Assembly (NCBI RefSeq): GCF_017589495.1
Contig: NC_063199.1
Coordinates: 3,140,491-3,204,490, forward strand
Length of the DNA: 64,000 nucleotides
Reading direction: 5' to 3'
Source: Alosa alosa
Lineage: Eukaryota > Chordata > Actinopteri > Clupeiformes > Clupeidae
The translations under genes were made by a program, and so were the position numbers. Shown one piece after another: positions 32,641-43,752 of the stretch (the stretch's first letter is position 1; every line of letters begins with the position of its first letter). The notes beneath the pieces were generated by a model. It was given only the letters and a program-made list of their open reading frames with translations, made no database searches and had not been told where the DNA came from.

Positions 32641-34560
32641 GTCAATACTAAAAACAAAGCTCTTTAAAGAGAGGAGTCTTATTATTTTAGTCGTATCCTC
32701 TGATAATAGCCTTCAGTACATATACAAAGGCATTTTGTGTAAACTTGGCTGACCATTAAATGTTTAAAAGGATTATAAAACATAATTTTACAAATGCCAT
32801 CTAGTGATGCAATGCAGAGTAAAAGCCACTATTTGATCATAGATCTGATTGTTATCATGTTGTTAACCTGGTGAGAGGCATAACGTTTAACACCTGATCA
32901 CAACACCTGCCTGGGTCATACTGAATGGAACACGTACACATAAAAGTATACAGTATGTGGATCACGTATAGTATTTTAAATCAACTGAACTGACGAGTTC
33001 TGTATGTCAGCATGGATGTAGATGCTATTTTTGGAATACGAATTGTTCATTAATAAAGGAGAATAGAGAACATGCTGCTCTTTTTGCAGGACACAAGGTA
33101 TTATGTTCTGATAATTTGTTTTACAGGGGTTAGTGACTAATTAACTTGAATGTGTTTGCTTTCACTTTCTACATAAATCAGACTTCAGCCTCATACAATT
33201 TTTACCTATTTCTATGAGGTGTCTGTTTAGGCCTGAGTTATTCTGTGTCAAATCAAACAGAATCCAGGAAAAAAAAATCTACATAATGTTTAGGTCTCAA
33301 AACTGAGACATGTAAAATAGTTTTGGTCAATTTAGATCCATGATTTAAAAAAAAAAAATAATAATATTTTTTACACCCTTAGAAATGCCTTATTTTGGTG
33401 GCCATGTTTGGGCATTACTGTATTTCAAAGTATTATTCCCAACCGGGCAAAACAAAACTAGCTATTGCTACTGCATGCCCAAACACTGAGCTACATCCAC
33501 ACATATTTCTATGTGCCTGTTACATACTATTTTAATCCAATGAAAATTACTGAAAAACACCACCTTCCTTTGTTTAATACTTAAAAAACATTGATACAAT
33601 ACTGTATTGTATGTACAGAAAGGAAAAATAATTGATACCAAATGCTTATACAAAATAGGTTTAGTAATGTCACTCTTTTTGCACTTCTTCCAACTGTATA
33701 GGGATTTGTGAAAAATCATTGAAGTCATCAAGTACAAACTTGTAATGGTATTAAGAACATGTTTGCCATCCATCCAACAATGTTTTGGCTGGCTATGAAT
33801 AAAACGTTTCATGATATTAATGCCAAACATTGCTTCCCAGATAAAGTGTTCCAGGCTGTAAAACCGAACTGAAACAGGGCTGAAAATAATATGAAAACAT
33901 ACATACATACCTAAAGAGAAATACTTGACAAGCTTGGTCTTGGGACCCATTCATATAGACAAGGTTTGAACAAAATCTACCTTATCTAATTTGACACGGA
34001 ATGACCCGCTCCTGGTGGTATTATGGAAGGTTTTGAACAGAAAAAGGGATTATGTGTATATTTATGTTTGTATAATAACTCCCTTGATCCAGTCTTTCTA
34101 GAGGATATTGATAACCACTTTGGAATATTCAGATGTAAAGTGTTTTTGTGTAATGACATGTAATGTCCATGATTTTCCAGCTATTGAAACATTAGAGAAA
34201 TAAAGTCTAAAAAAGGCATTTGACGCATCTGATGTTTGATAGACTGGTCTTCCTTTTTTGAGAAGTATTACTGTTCCACGTGTAATCCCGCCCCCCCCCC
34301 CCCCCACACACACAGACACTTTAAGAGGAGTTACATCATCACAACTTCAAAGAGAAAGAAGAGACAGGAACTCTAGAATTCCAGTGCTAAACACATAGGT
34401 CTGTACTAACTTTCTTCACACTATGCTCTGCACTGCTGCTTTTAACATATTTCATATAATATTCGTAAGACAGTTAGAAATAACTATCTGCTGGAGTTGA
34501 TGCCAAAATATCTACTATGTATGTATTATGGTATTTTTTAAGTTTAAGATTAAGTTTAAT
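32641..34560. other. No supported gene
   Basis: AT-rich DNA including the duplicated block at 33070-33205 and a poly-C/(CA) tract at 34288-34318. A 160-codon minus-strand open frame at 33468-33950 has no recognisable motif and AT-rich codons, and I do not call it. Confidence 0.4.
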
Positions 34561-34680
34561 ACAACATGCTTTACCTGCGTAACCTGAAATCTATCACTAC
34601 TGTAGTAACCCTTCTCTCTTCTGTTGCTCACCATATAACACTGATATACCATCATATCTTTCAGGTGATTTCAGCTAACC

Positions 34681-34703
34681 ATGTCACAGAAAAAGGAAAA
34701 CAG
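34681..34703 (+). CDS. Candidate NLR start exon
   Basis: ATG followed by SQKKEN in a short exon: acceptor tctttcag at 34657-34664, donor CAG/GTACAG at 34704. The split codon joins in frame to 35204. The ATG is the first in the exon. Confidence 0.6.
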
Positions 34704-35203
34704 GTACAGTATTTATCCGTCTTCTCCAGCTGGTCTTTAAATTGCGAACTATTTGTTTCTCAGCAAAGGCCACGACGAAACGGTAACAAATTAATGTAAA
34801 GAGAGGACGAATGAAGCCAGTAGTGAAGTTTTTTAAATTATTTTGTCTAGTAGCCATATAATAAGCGCGATAATGTATGTAACACCGGTCATTATTAGTA
34901 AAATTTCCCAATACTGACAGGCGTTCCATACTTCATCACTTACGTGATGTTCTAGTTCTTTTTAAGTGTTCATATTTCCATTGCAAAATATGAATATGAA
35001 TGAATATGTAACCGTATTGTATATCAACTCCGTAGTAATTTTTTTATCTCTTTTTAACTACTCAAAGATACTTGCACAGGAAAGTCCCATTTTACTTACA
35101 TATGGATCATGCCATACTATGATATCCATGTTGATCCTTGGTGTGTCACAAACTTAATCATTTCTAAATCCTCACTGTGTGTGTTGTTTGATTCCTTGTA
35201 TAG

Positions 35204-35361
35204 TGCGTCAAAGGGCAATGATGTAGCTGAACCCCAGAGCCCAACTTGGGACAACATCACCGTGTCAGGCAACATCGGGACAAATGTCACAGGCAACATC
35301 GGGACAAATGTCACTGGCAACACCATCACTGGCAACGTCACATTTGGAAATATCTACTCTG
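35204..35361 (+). CDS. Candidate NLR N-terminal exon with Gly-Asn-Thr-Val repeats
   Basis: Acceptor ttgtatag, donor CTG/GTTGAG (weak). After ASKGNDVAEPQSP and TWDNIT comes a repeated pattern: SGNIGTNVTGNIGTNVTG, then NTITGNVTFGN. A 24-bp DNA unit (containing aacatcgggacaaatgtcac) is present twice in tandem. Such short beta-prone G-N-x-T/V repeats near the N-terminus could be a RHIM-like or amyloid-like signalling motif, but this is inference. If the weak donor is not used, translation stops at once (SG then stop). Confidence 0.6.
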
Positions 35362-35786
35362 GTTGAGTAAATTACGGTTTTTAATTTCCTTGCATGTTCT
35401 TTTTATCAAGTATAGGGCTTCTAATGTTGCAGTTAGTTTCAGTTGCATGTGAACACCCCTTCATATATCATATCCCACCCAATCTAAAAATATATACTTT
35501 TGATTTCTTTTGTGAAAAGTCCATGAAAAGATCTTTCATTGTACACTACTTATTCTCACCAGTACCAGTACAGACTTAAACAGAGGTAATAATGACTTGA
35601 TTAGATTACTGTTGTAGTCATTTCATTGTTCAAATAGACTTGGGGCATGAGTACAGTACTTCTCAGTCTTGGCCACACTTCAGAGGAATACATGCAAAGA
35701 ATAACTTTAGCAACTTGATTATAATTGTGAAACAATAGTGGCCTGTAACAAAGTGTCATGACAAATTCTGTCTCTTTGCCTCCTAG

Positions 35787-35819
35787 GACCCCAACAAGCT
35801 CCGCCTTCAAAAAACAAAG
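35787..35819 (+). CDS. Candidate NLR micro-exon 3
   Basis: 33 bases between acceptor tgcctcctag and donor AAAG/GTATTC. Reads PQQAPPSKNK in the phase left by 35361. Small and therefore uncertain. Confidence 0.45.
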
Positions 35820-37240
35820 GTATTCTACTATAACACACTGACATTTTAATATAGTAGACATGATCTAATATTAAGAATGAATTGAACAGTATTTAAAAAA
35901 AAACAAAAAAAAACTTGTGACCTTACCCCAAAGTAAAAATAGAAAGTGGACACATACAGCACTGGACTGATTATCCACACCATCTACTGTGGTAGTGCTT
36001 GCAAAAATGGCTGCTGCACTGTCACGGCTTGAGCAGCAGGGGGCAGTGGAGTGCACACAACAGCAGTGCAGCAAAGTGACATGTTACATAGTGCAGTACC
36101 AGGTCAGGATGAGATACAAGTATGGATAAAAGCTGAGGTTGGTTCTTTGGTGCTACAGACAAAAAGTGAGTCTCAACCAGACATAAATGGAGAGAGTTTG
36201 GCAAACTCAGTTTCAGCTGTGATTGGTTAAGAGCTATGTGACTAATGCCATGTTGTAACCTAGCGTTCATGGGCTTTGAAAAAACGTTTTCCCAGTGAAA
36301 ACATCATCATTCCGCATCATTCACATCACGTAGGCTAATGTGTGAGTCAGAGGTCGGAAAACTGGGGCTAGATTTTGCTAACAGAGTTGCCCAGTTAGGG
36401 GCTCGTCATCACTTTTGTCGTCACGTTGTAGTTTGTTTGTAGTCTATGTGGCCTTTCATGTCCAAAAGTTTTAATGTGAACTTGGGAATTTGCCGTTTTT
36501 GTCACTTGAAAGCTGCATATCTTTCTTTCACAAGCGTCTTACACTATATTTTAAGCAAATACAGTTGTTTATTTAGGATTAGTGAGTGTATGTTTTAACC
36601 TTTGTTGTGGCATCCGTGTTTGTCACACATTCCGACGGCAAAGCACATGAATACTTGCTGTGGGAAAAACAAAGTAGCCACGGGGGCGGTCCTTGCCATT
36701 CCAAAGTGCCATGAATGCACCATTATTAGACATTCTCTGGTGCAGATTTGTCCATCCTCCCTCCATTCCTTCCGTCCTGCTGTCCTAACTAACCCCTCCT
36801 TCTAATAATTTGAAACTCACTTTGAAAACCACTGACTGGCTACCGGTAGGTAAAGCGGGAGATGTGTTGCTTGCGGGCCGCATAAGCTGCAAAGCACTGA
36901 GTGAAGCACTATAGAAATGGTGTATTCTGCCTTTTCACACCACACAGGTTTGTGGATATGAGTGTCACGAATGGCATTATCGTTACAGCCCTAAAAAGTA
37001 CAAAAAAAACACAACTAAGCCTTGCAGTTGTGTATAGCTCTATCAATTATGTTTGACACACATCTGAGAATCATTGTCATTGTTATGTAGGCTAGGCTAG
37101 GCTACTGTATGTGATGTACTGTTATGCTATCTTATGCAGAAAGCAGTTCAAGCAGCTGGAATAGCAATGTTAGTCAACCTTATTTAGTTTTACTCCAAAA
37201 ATAAATGTTGGGGAAATAGTCTTTCTGGCATGTCATAAAA
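35820..37240. other. No recognisable gene
   Basis: Putative NLR intron. Contains a '(ca)agcagggggcagtggag' segment and 'taggctaggctaggctac' strings. No transposase, RNA gene or convincing exon seen. Confidence 0.4.
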
Positions 37241-37681
37241 TATTATAGTGCAACCGAAAGTTCAGACCCTTTCAAGTTTTCCATATTTTTGTTTTGTTTC
37301 AGACTCATCTTAAAATGGATTCAATTAATTTTCCCATCAATCTACACACAATGCTCCAATAGCCCACAAACAAAAAACTGGTGTTTGGAGTGTTTTGTAA
37401 ATTGCAAAAAATAAATAAAATAAAATAAAAGACTGAAATATCCCATTTACATAAGTATTCAGACCCTTTATTATGATGGAAATAGACCTTATGCACAAAA
37501 GGCTGTTTAGGTAGCTTATTTGTTTCCAGTGAAGGTGTGTTGAACCTGTACCGCTATTGTTAATGTAATTAATGTCTACACAGACCCAGTTGGTTGTTGC
37601 ACCTAGTGAATCACCATGTCACGATGTAAAAGGATTAATGCGTGGCGTGCGTTAAAATTGTTATTATTGGGCAAACAATAT

Positions 37682-37988
37682 TGTAACAAACTGCAAAGTT
37701 GTCACAGAATGGCTTTAATTGGTTACGCACCAAAACACACGAACACATAATTCCGGGCCAGACCTGGCCCTTATGCTCCAGCACTAAACATCTATATGAG
37801 GCTGTATCTACAACACACACTAGTTAGACCCGGTTATGAACACTGTAATCAACTATAAACATAAACACGACAGACAGGACGCACAACATTGGTAACTTGC
37901 ATGGTTAACATTAACATTCAACATAACACATCACCTGAACAGCATCATGGGAGCACAGTCATAAGCCAGCTAGGCTCAGTTCGTTACA
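37682..37988 (-). repeat. Gypsy 3' LTR (307 bp)
   Basis: Begins TGTAACAAACTGC and ends GTTCGTTACA on the plus strand, giving the inverted TGTAAC/GTTACA termini of an LTR. The first roughly 60 bases recur at 42453-42511. Confidence 0.85.
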
Positions 37989-38001
37989 CAGCCCCCCGAG
38001 A
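37989..38001 (-). other. Polypurine tract
   Basis: The minus-strand run TCTCGGGGGGCTG lies directly against the 3' LTR, the usual plus-strand primer position. Confidence 0.75.
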
Positions 38002-38105
38002 CTTAGTCCATGTCCCCTTGACTCAAGTCTTACCCTACATCAGTCCATGAGCCTGGCTGGGAAGCGACGCTGGCGTTGTGGGCACCCCGCTGTCGCGGCG
38101 GTGAC

Positions 38106-39390
38106 TTACGGTGAAGGCTGCACGGTGACCGGTGTTAGAGCCACAGCTCCATTGTCACCAAGTTCCACAGAGTCAGTGTCCAGGTCTCCACGACCCTCAG
38201 CTGAGGCCAGGGGTCGATACGGGGCCAGTCGATCACGGTGGAGAGCCACAACTCTCCGACCCTTAATCAGTCTCACACGATAGACCACATCAGACAGCTT
38301 CTCTAAGACATCGCACGGCCCGACCCACTGGCTAGTGAGTTTCGGGAAAATGCCTTTCTTTCTCTCCGGGCAGTACACCCACACTTTATCGCCGGGCTGG
38401 AACTCCTGGCCGCGACAGCGCGTATCGTAAGCTCGCTTTTGACGTATTCCAGCTTCACGCATAGCCTCGTGTACTCCTTTCAGTCTCTCGCGTAGCAGCT
38501 TGTAGTATTCCAGCCCTGGCTTACCTCCAATCTCTGCTTCCGGAGGCGAACCGAACACCAAGTCCACTGGCGTGCATAGCTCTCGCCCGAACATCAGAGC
38601 TGCCGGTGTGCATTTCATTGACTCTTGCACCGCTGTGCGATATGCCCAGAGCACCAGGGGCAAGTATAAGTCCCAGTCCTTTTGTCGGCGGTCGGCCAAT
38701 ATGGCCAGCTGCACTGCTAGAGTCCGATTAAACCGTTCCACCAGCCTGTCGCTTTGTGGATGCAGAGGTGTCGTTCTCGTTTTCCGGATGCCCATGCGCT
38801 GGCAAACACCTCCGCCTCGAAATTCCGCCCTTGGTCGCTGTGGAGCTCTTCCGGTGCCCCGAACCGGCAGAACATCTCAGTGACCAGTCTGTCCGCTGTC
38901 GTGTGGGCGCTCTGATCTGGCACCGCATACGCCTCCGGCCACTTAGTGAAATAGTCCATGGCCACGGGCACGTAGTGATTTCCCCGCTCTGTGACTGGCA
39001 GTGGGCCCATGTGATCGACGGCTACCCGCTCCATGGGAGCCCCGACTGCATATTGCTGCAGCGGAGCGTGCGAGCGTCGCGTGGGGCCCTTCTTCGCTGT
39101 GCAGGCGTCACAGCAGTAAACATGCAGTTCAACGTCCAGCCAATAGAAGTGGCTTCTCGGCCGACGAAGAGTCTTTGCAATGCCGAAATGAGCCGCCCCC
39201 ACTGCCCCATGCACATGTTCCAGTACACAGGCTTGTAATCCAGCAGGAACCAGCAACTGGAAAATGTCAGATTGTCTATCGGGAGCTCGCCAGTGTCTAT
39301 ACAACAGTCCTTGACGTGCTACTAATCCCGGCCACTGTGAATAAATCGCTTTGGTCTCTGGATCGAGTGCTGATACGTCAGTCCATGGCG
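38106..39390 (-). pseudogene. Gypsy integrase
   Basis: Minus-strand frames 38717-39390 and 38106-38795. It shows a zinc-binding H/H...C/C region (HVHGAVGAAHFGIAKTLRR, then CCDACTAKK) and the DDE core: VDHMGPLP, HSDQGRNFE and ERFNRT. A C-terminal chromo/GPY-like region (DKVWVYCPERKKG, WVGPCDVLEKL) follows. A small deletion near 38795 shifts the frame between the second Asp and the Glu. Confidence 0.9.
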
Positions 39391-39422
39391 GTCACTGACC
39401 GGCTTCGATCCATGACATGCTG

Positions 39423-39897
39423 AGGCAGAGGAGGCTGAGGACATGGTAGTAGCAATGGCCTCTTTGACAAAAAAGTCAGAGAACTGAGCTGCTGACTGAG
39501 AATTTATACAGCGAGAGTAGCGGCCATTAGCTTTAGCCGCCTGCATAGGGTTAGAGATGGCAAAGTTAAATAAAACAGGTAAATGGTCAGAGAAGGATGT
39601 TTCCTCAACCATAATATTACCTACAGAAAAACCATGACAAAACAAGATCGAGGGTATGACCTAGTATGTGGGTGGCTTGATCAATATGTTGAGTGAGACC
39701 AAATGCATTCACAGCATCACAGAACTCTTTTACCATTGGTTTATCTGGGCAGCATACATGAATATTAAAATCACCCAGTACTAGTAAGCGGTCATGCAAT
39801 GACACAAAATGAGAGAGGAAGCCTGAAAATTCAGCAATAAAATCTTTATCTGGCTTAGGAGGTCTATAAATCAACACACACACCAGCGAGTTCGTTT
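39423..39897 (-). pseudogene. L2-like LINE endonuclease fragment inside Gypsy
   Basis: The minus strand reads LIYRPPKPDKDF, VLGDFNIHV (39750-39775), LTQHIDQATHILGHTLDLVLS and, after a break, FSDHLPVLFNF. These are APE-type endonuclease motifs of L2/CR1 LINEs. The junction with Gypsy RNase H (YFSRSLDRVEKNY) is at about 39897 and the other is near 39423. Confidence 0.85.
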
Positions 39898-40499
39898 CAA
39901 TAATTCTTCTCCACTCGGTCCAATGAGCGGCTGAAGTATGCGACCACTTGCACCCCCACGACATGGCCCAGGAACCCGGTTTGCCTCCGGAACAGGTGGC
40001 ACTTTTTCGGGTGCAGTTTGAGCCCAGCACCTCGTATGGCGTCGAACACCTTCTCCAGATGTCCTATTGCACCAGTGAAGTCCGTTGCATGACACAGGAT
40101 GTCGTCCAGGTAAACCACGCAGCACGTCCAGGTAAACCACGCCAGGAGATGCTCCATCAGCCGCTCTAAGTTCGCTGGCCCGTTGCATAGGCCGAACGGA
40201 AGTACCCGGAACTGCCACAGCCCTTGCCCGATGGTGAACGCTGTCTTCGGCCGAGCTTCCGGGGCTAGCTCAATCTGCCAGTAGCCACTGCGGAAGTCCA
40301 GCGAGCTAAACCAGCAGGAGCCGGCAATGCTGTCCAGCGCATCGTCAATGCGGGGGAGCGGGTAGGAGTCTTTCTGAGTAACCTGGTTGAGGCGCCTGTA
40401 GTCAACACAGAACTGCCACGAGCCGTCCTTCTTCTGGACGAGTACAGCTGGCGCAGCCCAGGGACTACTACTTGGCTCTATTACTCCTGCTGCGGCCAT
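39898..40499 (-). pseudogene. Gypsy reverse transcriptase and start of RNase H
   Basis: Open minus-strand frame: SSSPWAAPAVLVQKKDGSW, FCVDYRRLNQVTQKD, YPLPRIDDAL, LDFRSGYWQI, FGLCNGPA and the catalytic VYLDDIL. It then passes from LGHVVG straight to VAYFSRSLDRVEKNY, so about 100 residues between the RT thumb and RNase H are missing. A short duplication near 40100-40140 adds residues just before YLDD. Confidence 0.9.
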
Positions 40500-41042
40500 T
40501 TCCTTTATCTTTTCTTCAGCTGCTTGTCGTTTGGCGAACGGTAAGCGATGAGGTTGAAGTCGGCATTTCCGGTGTCGATATCGTTGTTGGACCAGGCTCG
40601 TTCGGTGCAGTCCTCATCTCTTGGCGCGAAGATGTCGGTTATGCGCTGCTAGTAGCCTCCGCACCTGGCTACCCAGTGCTTCACTCAGCCCCTCACAGCT
40701 CACGAGTGCAGAGTTAATTTACGGCTTGCCTGCGTCTCTACAGAGGGCAGCTCTCTGGCGGAGAGTGGTGATTGCTCAACCCGCCTCCTGGCTCCTCTCT
40801 AGTGGGTTGAGCTGAGCAGTGGCCGGACTCCAGCAAGCGGACCTGGATGAGACCTGTTGTTTTCGCTTGGCTTGAGTTTGGGGCTTGTGTGGGGAGGGGC
40901 GAGTCTTGGATGGCGAGCACTCTTTTTCGGCGAAATTTGCTTTCTGCGGGCTTGTGGAGCAAGTTGGAGGTTCTTCGTCGGCGCCAGCTCTCCGCGCCGT
41001 GCTCTGTCTTCCCGCCCGTGTGCAACTCTACGCTGCTCGTCC

Positions 41043-41321
41043 CTAAGTGTAGTGTGAACCGGGAAATGTCCACCACAGCCCCCATTTCTCTAGCATCGCC
41101 CAGGCCGAGAATGCAATCATCCTGAATGCTAGCCAACCAAAGCTGGCGGCTCGCCGTCTCAAGCGTTGATGGACCGCACACCACTTTTTGTCCATACAGT
41201 TCCGCTCGCTCTCGGTAACTGTGGTAATGCGTGTTTTGTCTCTTCCCAGCCTCTGGGTCTGGCTACCAGCGTGCGGGTAAGAGAGACGGGGCGCCCAGCG
41301 AGATGGTGGAGCCAGTATCAA
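41043..41321 (-). pseudogene. Gypsy protease region
   Basis: LWLASIQDDCILGLGDAREMGAVVD, split over two frames, matches the segment following the active site of Gypsy retropepsins (W-A-x-I-x-D-x-CILGLD). The catalytic D-T/S-G triplet is not clearly intact. Confidence 0.7.
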
Positions 41322-41462
41322 TCAAAGGCGAAACCGAGTCCCGTCTAGCGTGCAGTCCACATAGAGTCCTCTTGTTTGGCGAGCGGCCCAGCCGTTATGC
41401 AGTCCATAGCCAGGGAGGTAGTGAAACTTGAAGGTGGCATCCCTCCGCCGTGCCACCTCCCT

Positions 41463-41726
41463 CTAGTTTGACTGGGGCACGCGCGTGAGGGGTGCTGGGC
41501 CGGGACAGTACCTCGCGATGTGCCCCGGCTCGCCACACCGGTAGCATCCGTCTCCACTGGCCGGCCTCTTCCACTCGCGTAGGCGGCGTTGTGGTGGCTG
41601 TGCTGTGGTCTGTCGCGTCGTCTCCAACTCCTCCCAGTCTTCCTCCATCGATGTCTGGCGTACGCAATGCATCGACTCCGTTGTGTGGAAGATGTTTTCC
41701 ACCCGTTCGGCCTCCGCCAGCGCCAT
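41463..41726 (-). pseudogene. Gypsy Gag C-terminus with CCHC zinc knuckle
   Basis: Contains CYRCGEPGHIARYCPG, a classical C-x2-C-x4-H-x4-C nucleocapsid knuckle. Frame-shifted relative to the upstream Gag. Confidence 0.85.
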
Positions 41727-41786
41727 GGCCAGCGAGCTGGGGGCACTCAGTCGAAGGTGTTCTCTCAGCCGCTCCGGGTGGATGCC

Positions 41787-42435
41787 TCAAACAAACGCTT
41801 CCAGTGCCATCTCTTCATGTAGACTCTGGCTGTACGTTGGGTAGCCCCGCCAGGCATACAGCTGCAGGTCAGCCGCGAACTTGCCCAGTCTCTCGTCCTT
41901 GTGTCGCCGTCTGGAAGCGAGTTGTTCTCGAGCATCGCTGGTGAAGATTCTCTGGCCGAGTCGTTGTTGCAGAGCGGCTTCGATTGCGGTCCAGCTTGCT
42001 TGCTCTGCCGGTGGCAGGTCTTCTAATACTTGTAGCGATTCCCCCTCCAGAGCCAACGCCACCTGTACGCCCGTTCTCTCCGCCGACCAGCCATTCAGCT
42101 CGGCTACCAGCCTTACCTGCACCAGGTATGTCGCCAGCGGCCTCTCACCATTGTAGCGCCGCAACTTGGCGTTGGAGCGCCCTTCTGCCGCCGTTTCCCT
42201 TGCTCCCGTGTGGAGCGGGTTCCAGTGGTGGGATGCTGCCATCAGCCCGGTTTGTCTCCTCCTGTGGCCTGGGGCGGGCTTCTTCGTTACGGTCACGCTG
42301 CAGGCTGGCTCCGTCTGCTGGGCCCAGCAGGTGGCCATGGGCGAGGACGCTGTCGAAGAGTCGCCTTGGCAGGAAACTCATCATCGCCGGGATATCGGTT
42401 GCAGCTTTCTCCTCCCGTCCAGTAGGGGTCGACAT
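41787..42435 (-). pseudogene. Gypsy Gag
   Basis: The main frame at 41787-42338 reads KLRRYNGERPLATYLVQVRL, VALALEGESLQVLEDL, AIEAALQQRLGQ and REQLASRRRHKDERLG, typical of retrotransposon Gag. The likely start (42435) is in another frame, so the N-terminus is shifted. Confidence 0.8.
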
Positions 42436-42451
42436 CCCACTTCTGACACCA
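42434..42451 (-). other. Primer binding site, tRNA-Leu type
   Basis: The minus strand reads TGGTGTCAGAAGTGGGAT, complementary to the 3' end of a vertebrate tRNA-Leu (...CCCACTTCTGACA-CCA) as I remember it. It sits one base from the LTR. Confidence 0.8.
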
Positions 42452-42452
42452 A

Positions 42453-42511
42453 TTTAACAAACTGCAAAGTTGTCTCAGAATGGCTTTTATTGGTTACGCA
42501 CCAAAACACAG
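42453..42511 (-). repeat. Remnant of Gypsy 5' LTR
   Basis: About 59 bases match the start of 37682-37988 with few changes. Similarity then ends abruptly at 'gctaacgctcc', so most of the 5' LTR with the promoter is missing. Confidence 0.8.
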
Positions 42512-42669
42512 CTAACGCTCCACCGGAAACAAATGAGCTACCTTTCGTACGTAGGGTCTATTGAACTCTGGTGCCTCCTACTTCTATCAATGGTCTTTGA
42601 GATACTTCTACAACTTCCACCTGTGCCTAAATTAATTCTTTGGACATGATTAGGAGAGGCACATATCTG

Positions 42670-43520
42670 ATTTTGGAAAACTTTGTGTGTACATTTGCAT
42701 GTAAACTGAGAAGAGTTTTAGGCAGCCAACGTGCGACCTATGTACATTTTCTACGGATACCATGGATTTCAGAGTAGCAATCACATTTATGTTGGTGCAA
42801 ACCTTTTTTGTTTGTTGCTTTTGCAGTTCAAACTTACAGGTGTGCACAATGTTATTTTTGAGAACGAAGAGGGTGAAATGTCCCTTTATGAAAATAGCCG
42901 GCCACGTATAAACCAGGCTTGTGCAAAATTCCAGAATTGAATTGAAACTGGCTCTTAAATTCCAATTCAATTCTTGAATTTCACTTTGATTTCAATTGAG
43001 GTAGCAAACAGGAAGCAGAATTGCAATTCGAATTGTGCACAACCCTGGTATAAACATAGCCTATATAATGCCATGTTTACACGTGGCTGGCTATTTTCAT
43101 AAACGGAAATTTCACCCTCTCCGTTTTCAGAAATAACATTGTGCACACCTGTCAGTTTTTAGAAAAATCTTCCTTTAACCCTGGTATATGCCTTCAAAAG
43201 CATGCCAAACCTGTACGTGGCAGTGTAACGAGAAGCTCAAGCCCATGTTAACCAATCAGAATCCTGAAAATATCAACAACAGCAACAAATCACTTCCTCT
43301 TTCTCTTTTGAACTGACTAAAAATCTCCGCCTCGTCACATAAATCTCCGTTTGTACCTCTTTAGACGCAAACGAACAAACAGAGTTTTCCCAAAAAAACG
43401 ATCAGCCCGGAGTTTTTAAAAACTCTGTTTGCTGGGGGATAAAACCTCCGTTTGCGTCTAAATGACAGAGTCAAGCGCAGAACAACATCACCGGTTGCAT
43501 CGTTTTCGTTGTCGTCTAAA
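42670..43520. mobile_element. MITE with long internal arms, interrupted by another repeat
   Basis: The arms at about 42840-42915 and 43073-43150 are inverted copies ('tgtgcacaatgttattt', 'gggtgaaat', 'gaaaatagcc'). A small element with 'ttgtgca' ends (about 42918-43048, rich in 'aattgaatt') sits between them. The outer end 'gtctaaacagggcctta' is a common fish hAT-type terminus. Confidence 0.6.
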
Positions 43521-43752
43521 CAGGGCCTTAGGTTTCATAGCTGATGGTGTACAGTATGTCAGAGTGAAAACCAAGCCTCAAGGTCGAGAGAATTGTCTAT
43601 AGACCTGCGAGACAGAGTTGTGTGAAGACAGATCTGGGGAAGGATAAACATTTCTGCAGCATTGAAAGTGCCCAAGAGCACGGTAGCCTTCATCATTCTC
43701 AAATGGAAAAGATTTGAAACAACCAATAGTCTTCCTAGATCTGGGAGGGATT

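Larger units (their letters stand above)
37682..42511 (-). mobile_element. Gypsy (Metaviridae-type) LTR retrotransposon, decayed
   Basis: Read on the minus strand: partial 5' LTR (42453-42511), primer site, Gag, zinc knuckle, protease, RT, a LINE patch replacing most of the RNase H region, integrase, polypurine tract and 3' LTR (37682-37988). Order is typical of Ty3/Gypsy. It carries frameshifts and a truncated 5' LTR, so it cannot be autonomous. Confidence 0.9.
37246..43752 (+). mobile_element. Tc1-like element in pieces (37246-37480, 42545-42665, 43525-43752)
   Basis: The left inverted repeat starts after TA at 37244 (TAGTGCAACCGAAAGTTCAGAC). Then come 42545-42665 ('tcaatggtctttgagatact', 'ttggacatgattaggagagg') and 43525-43752 ('aaccaagcctcaaggtcgag', 'cagatctggggaagg', 'aaatggaaaagatttgaaac'), in the order expected for one plus-strand fish Tc1. 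The Gypsy element and a MITE interrupt it. The 3' half of the transposase is lost. Confidence 0.7.

Noticed and set aside
33468..33950. 160-codon minus-strand frame
   Set aside because: AT-rich, no family motif, flanked by anonymous repeats; length is not remarkable in AT-rich DNA.
38756..39423. Plus-strand open frames of 140-160 codons
   Set aside because: Antisense shadows of the GC-rich Gypsy integrase on the minus strand.
40472..42564. Many plus-strand frames (for example 41984-42457, 157 codons)
   Set aside because: Antisense of Gypsy Gag and protease; no independent motif.
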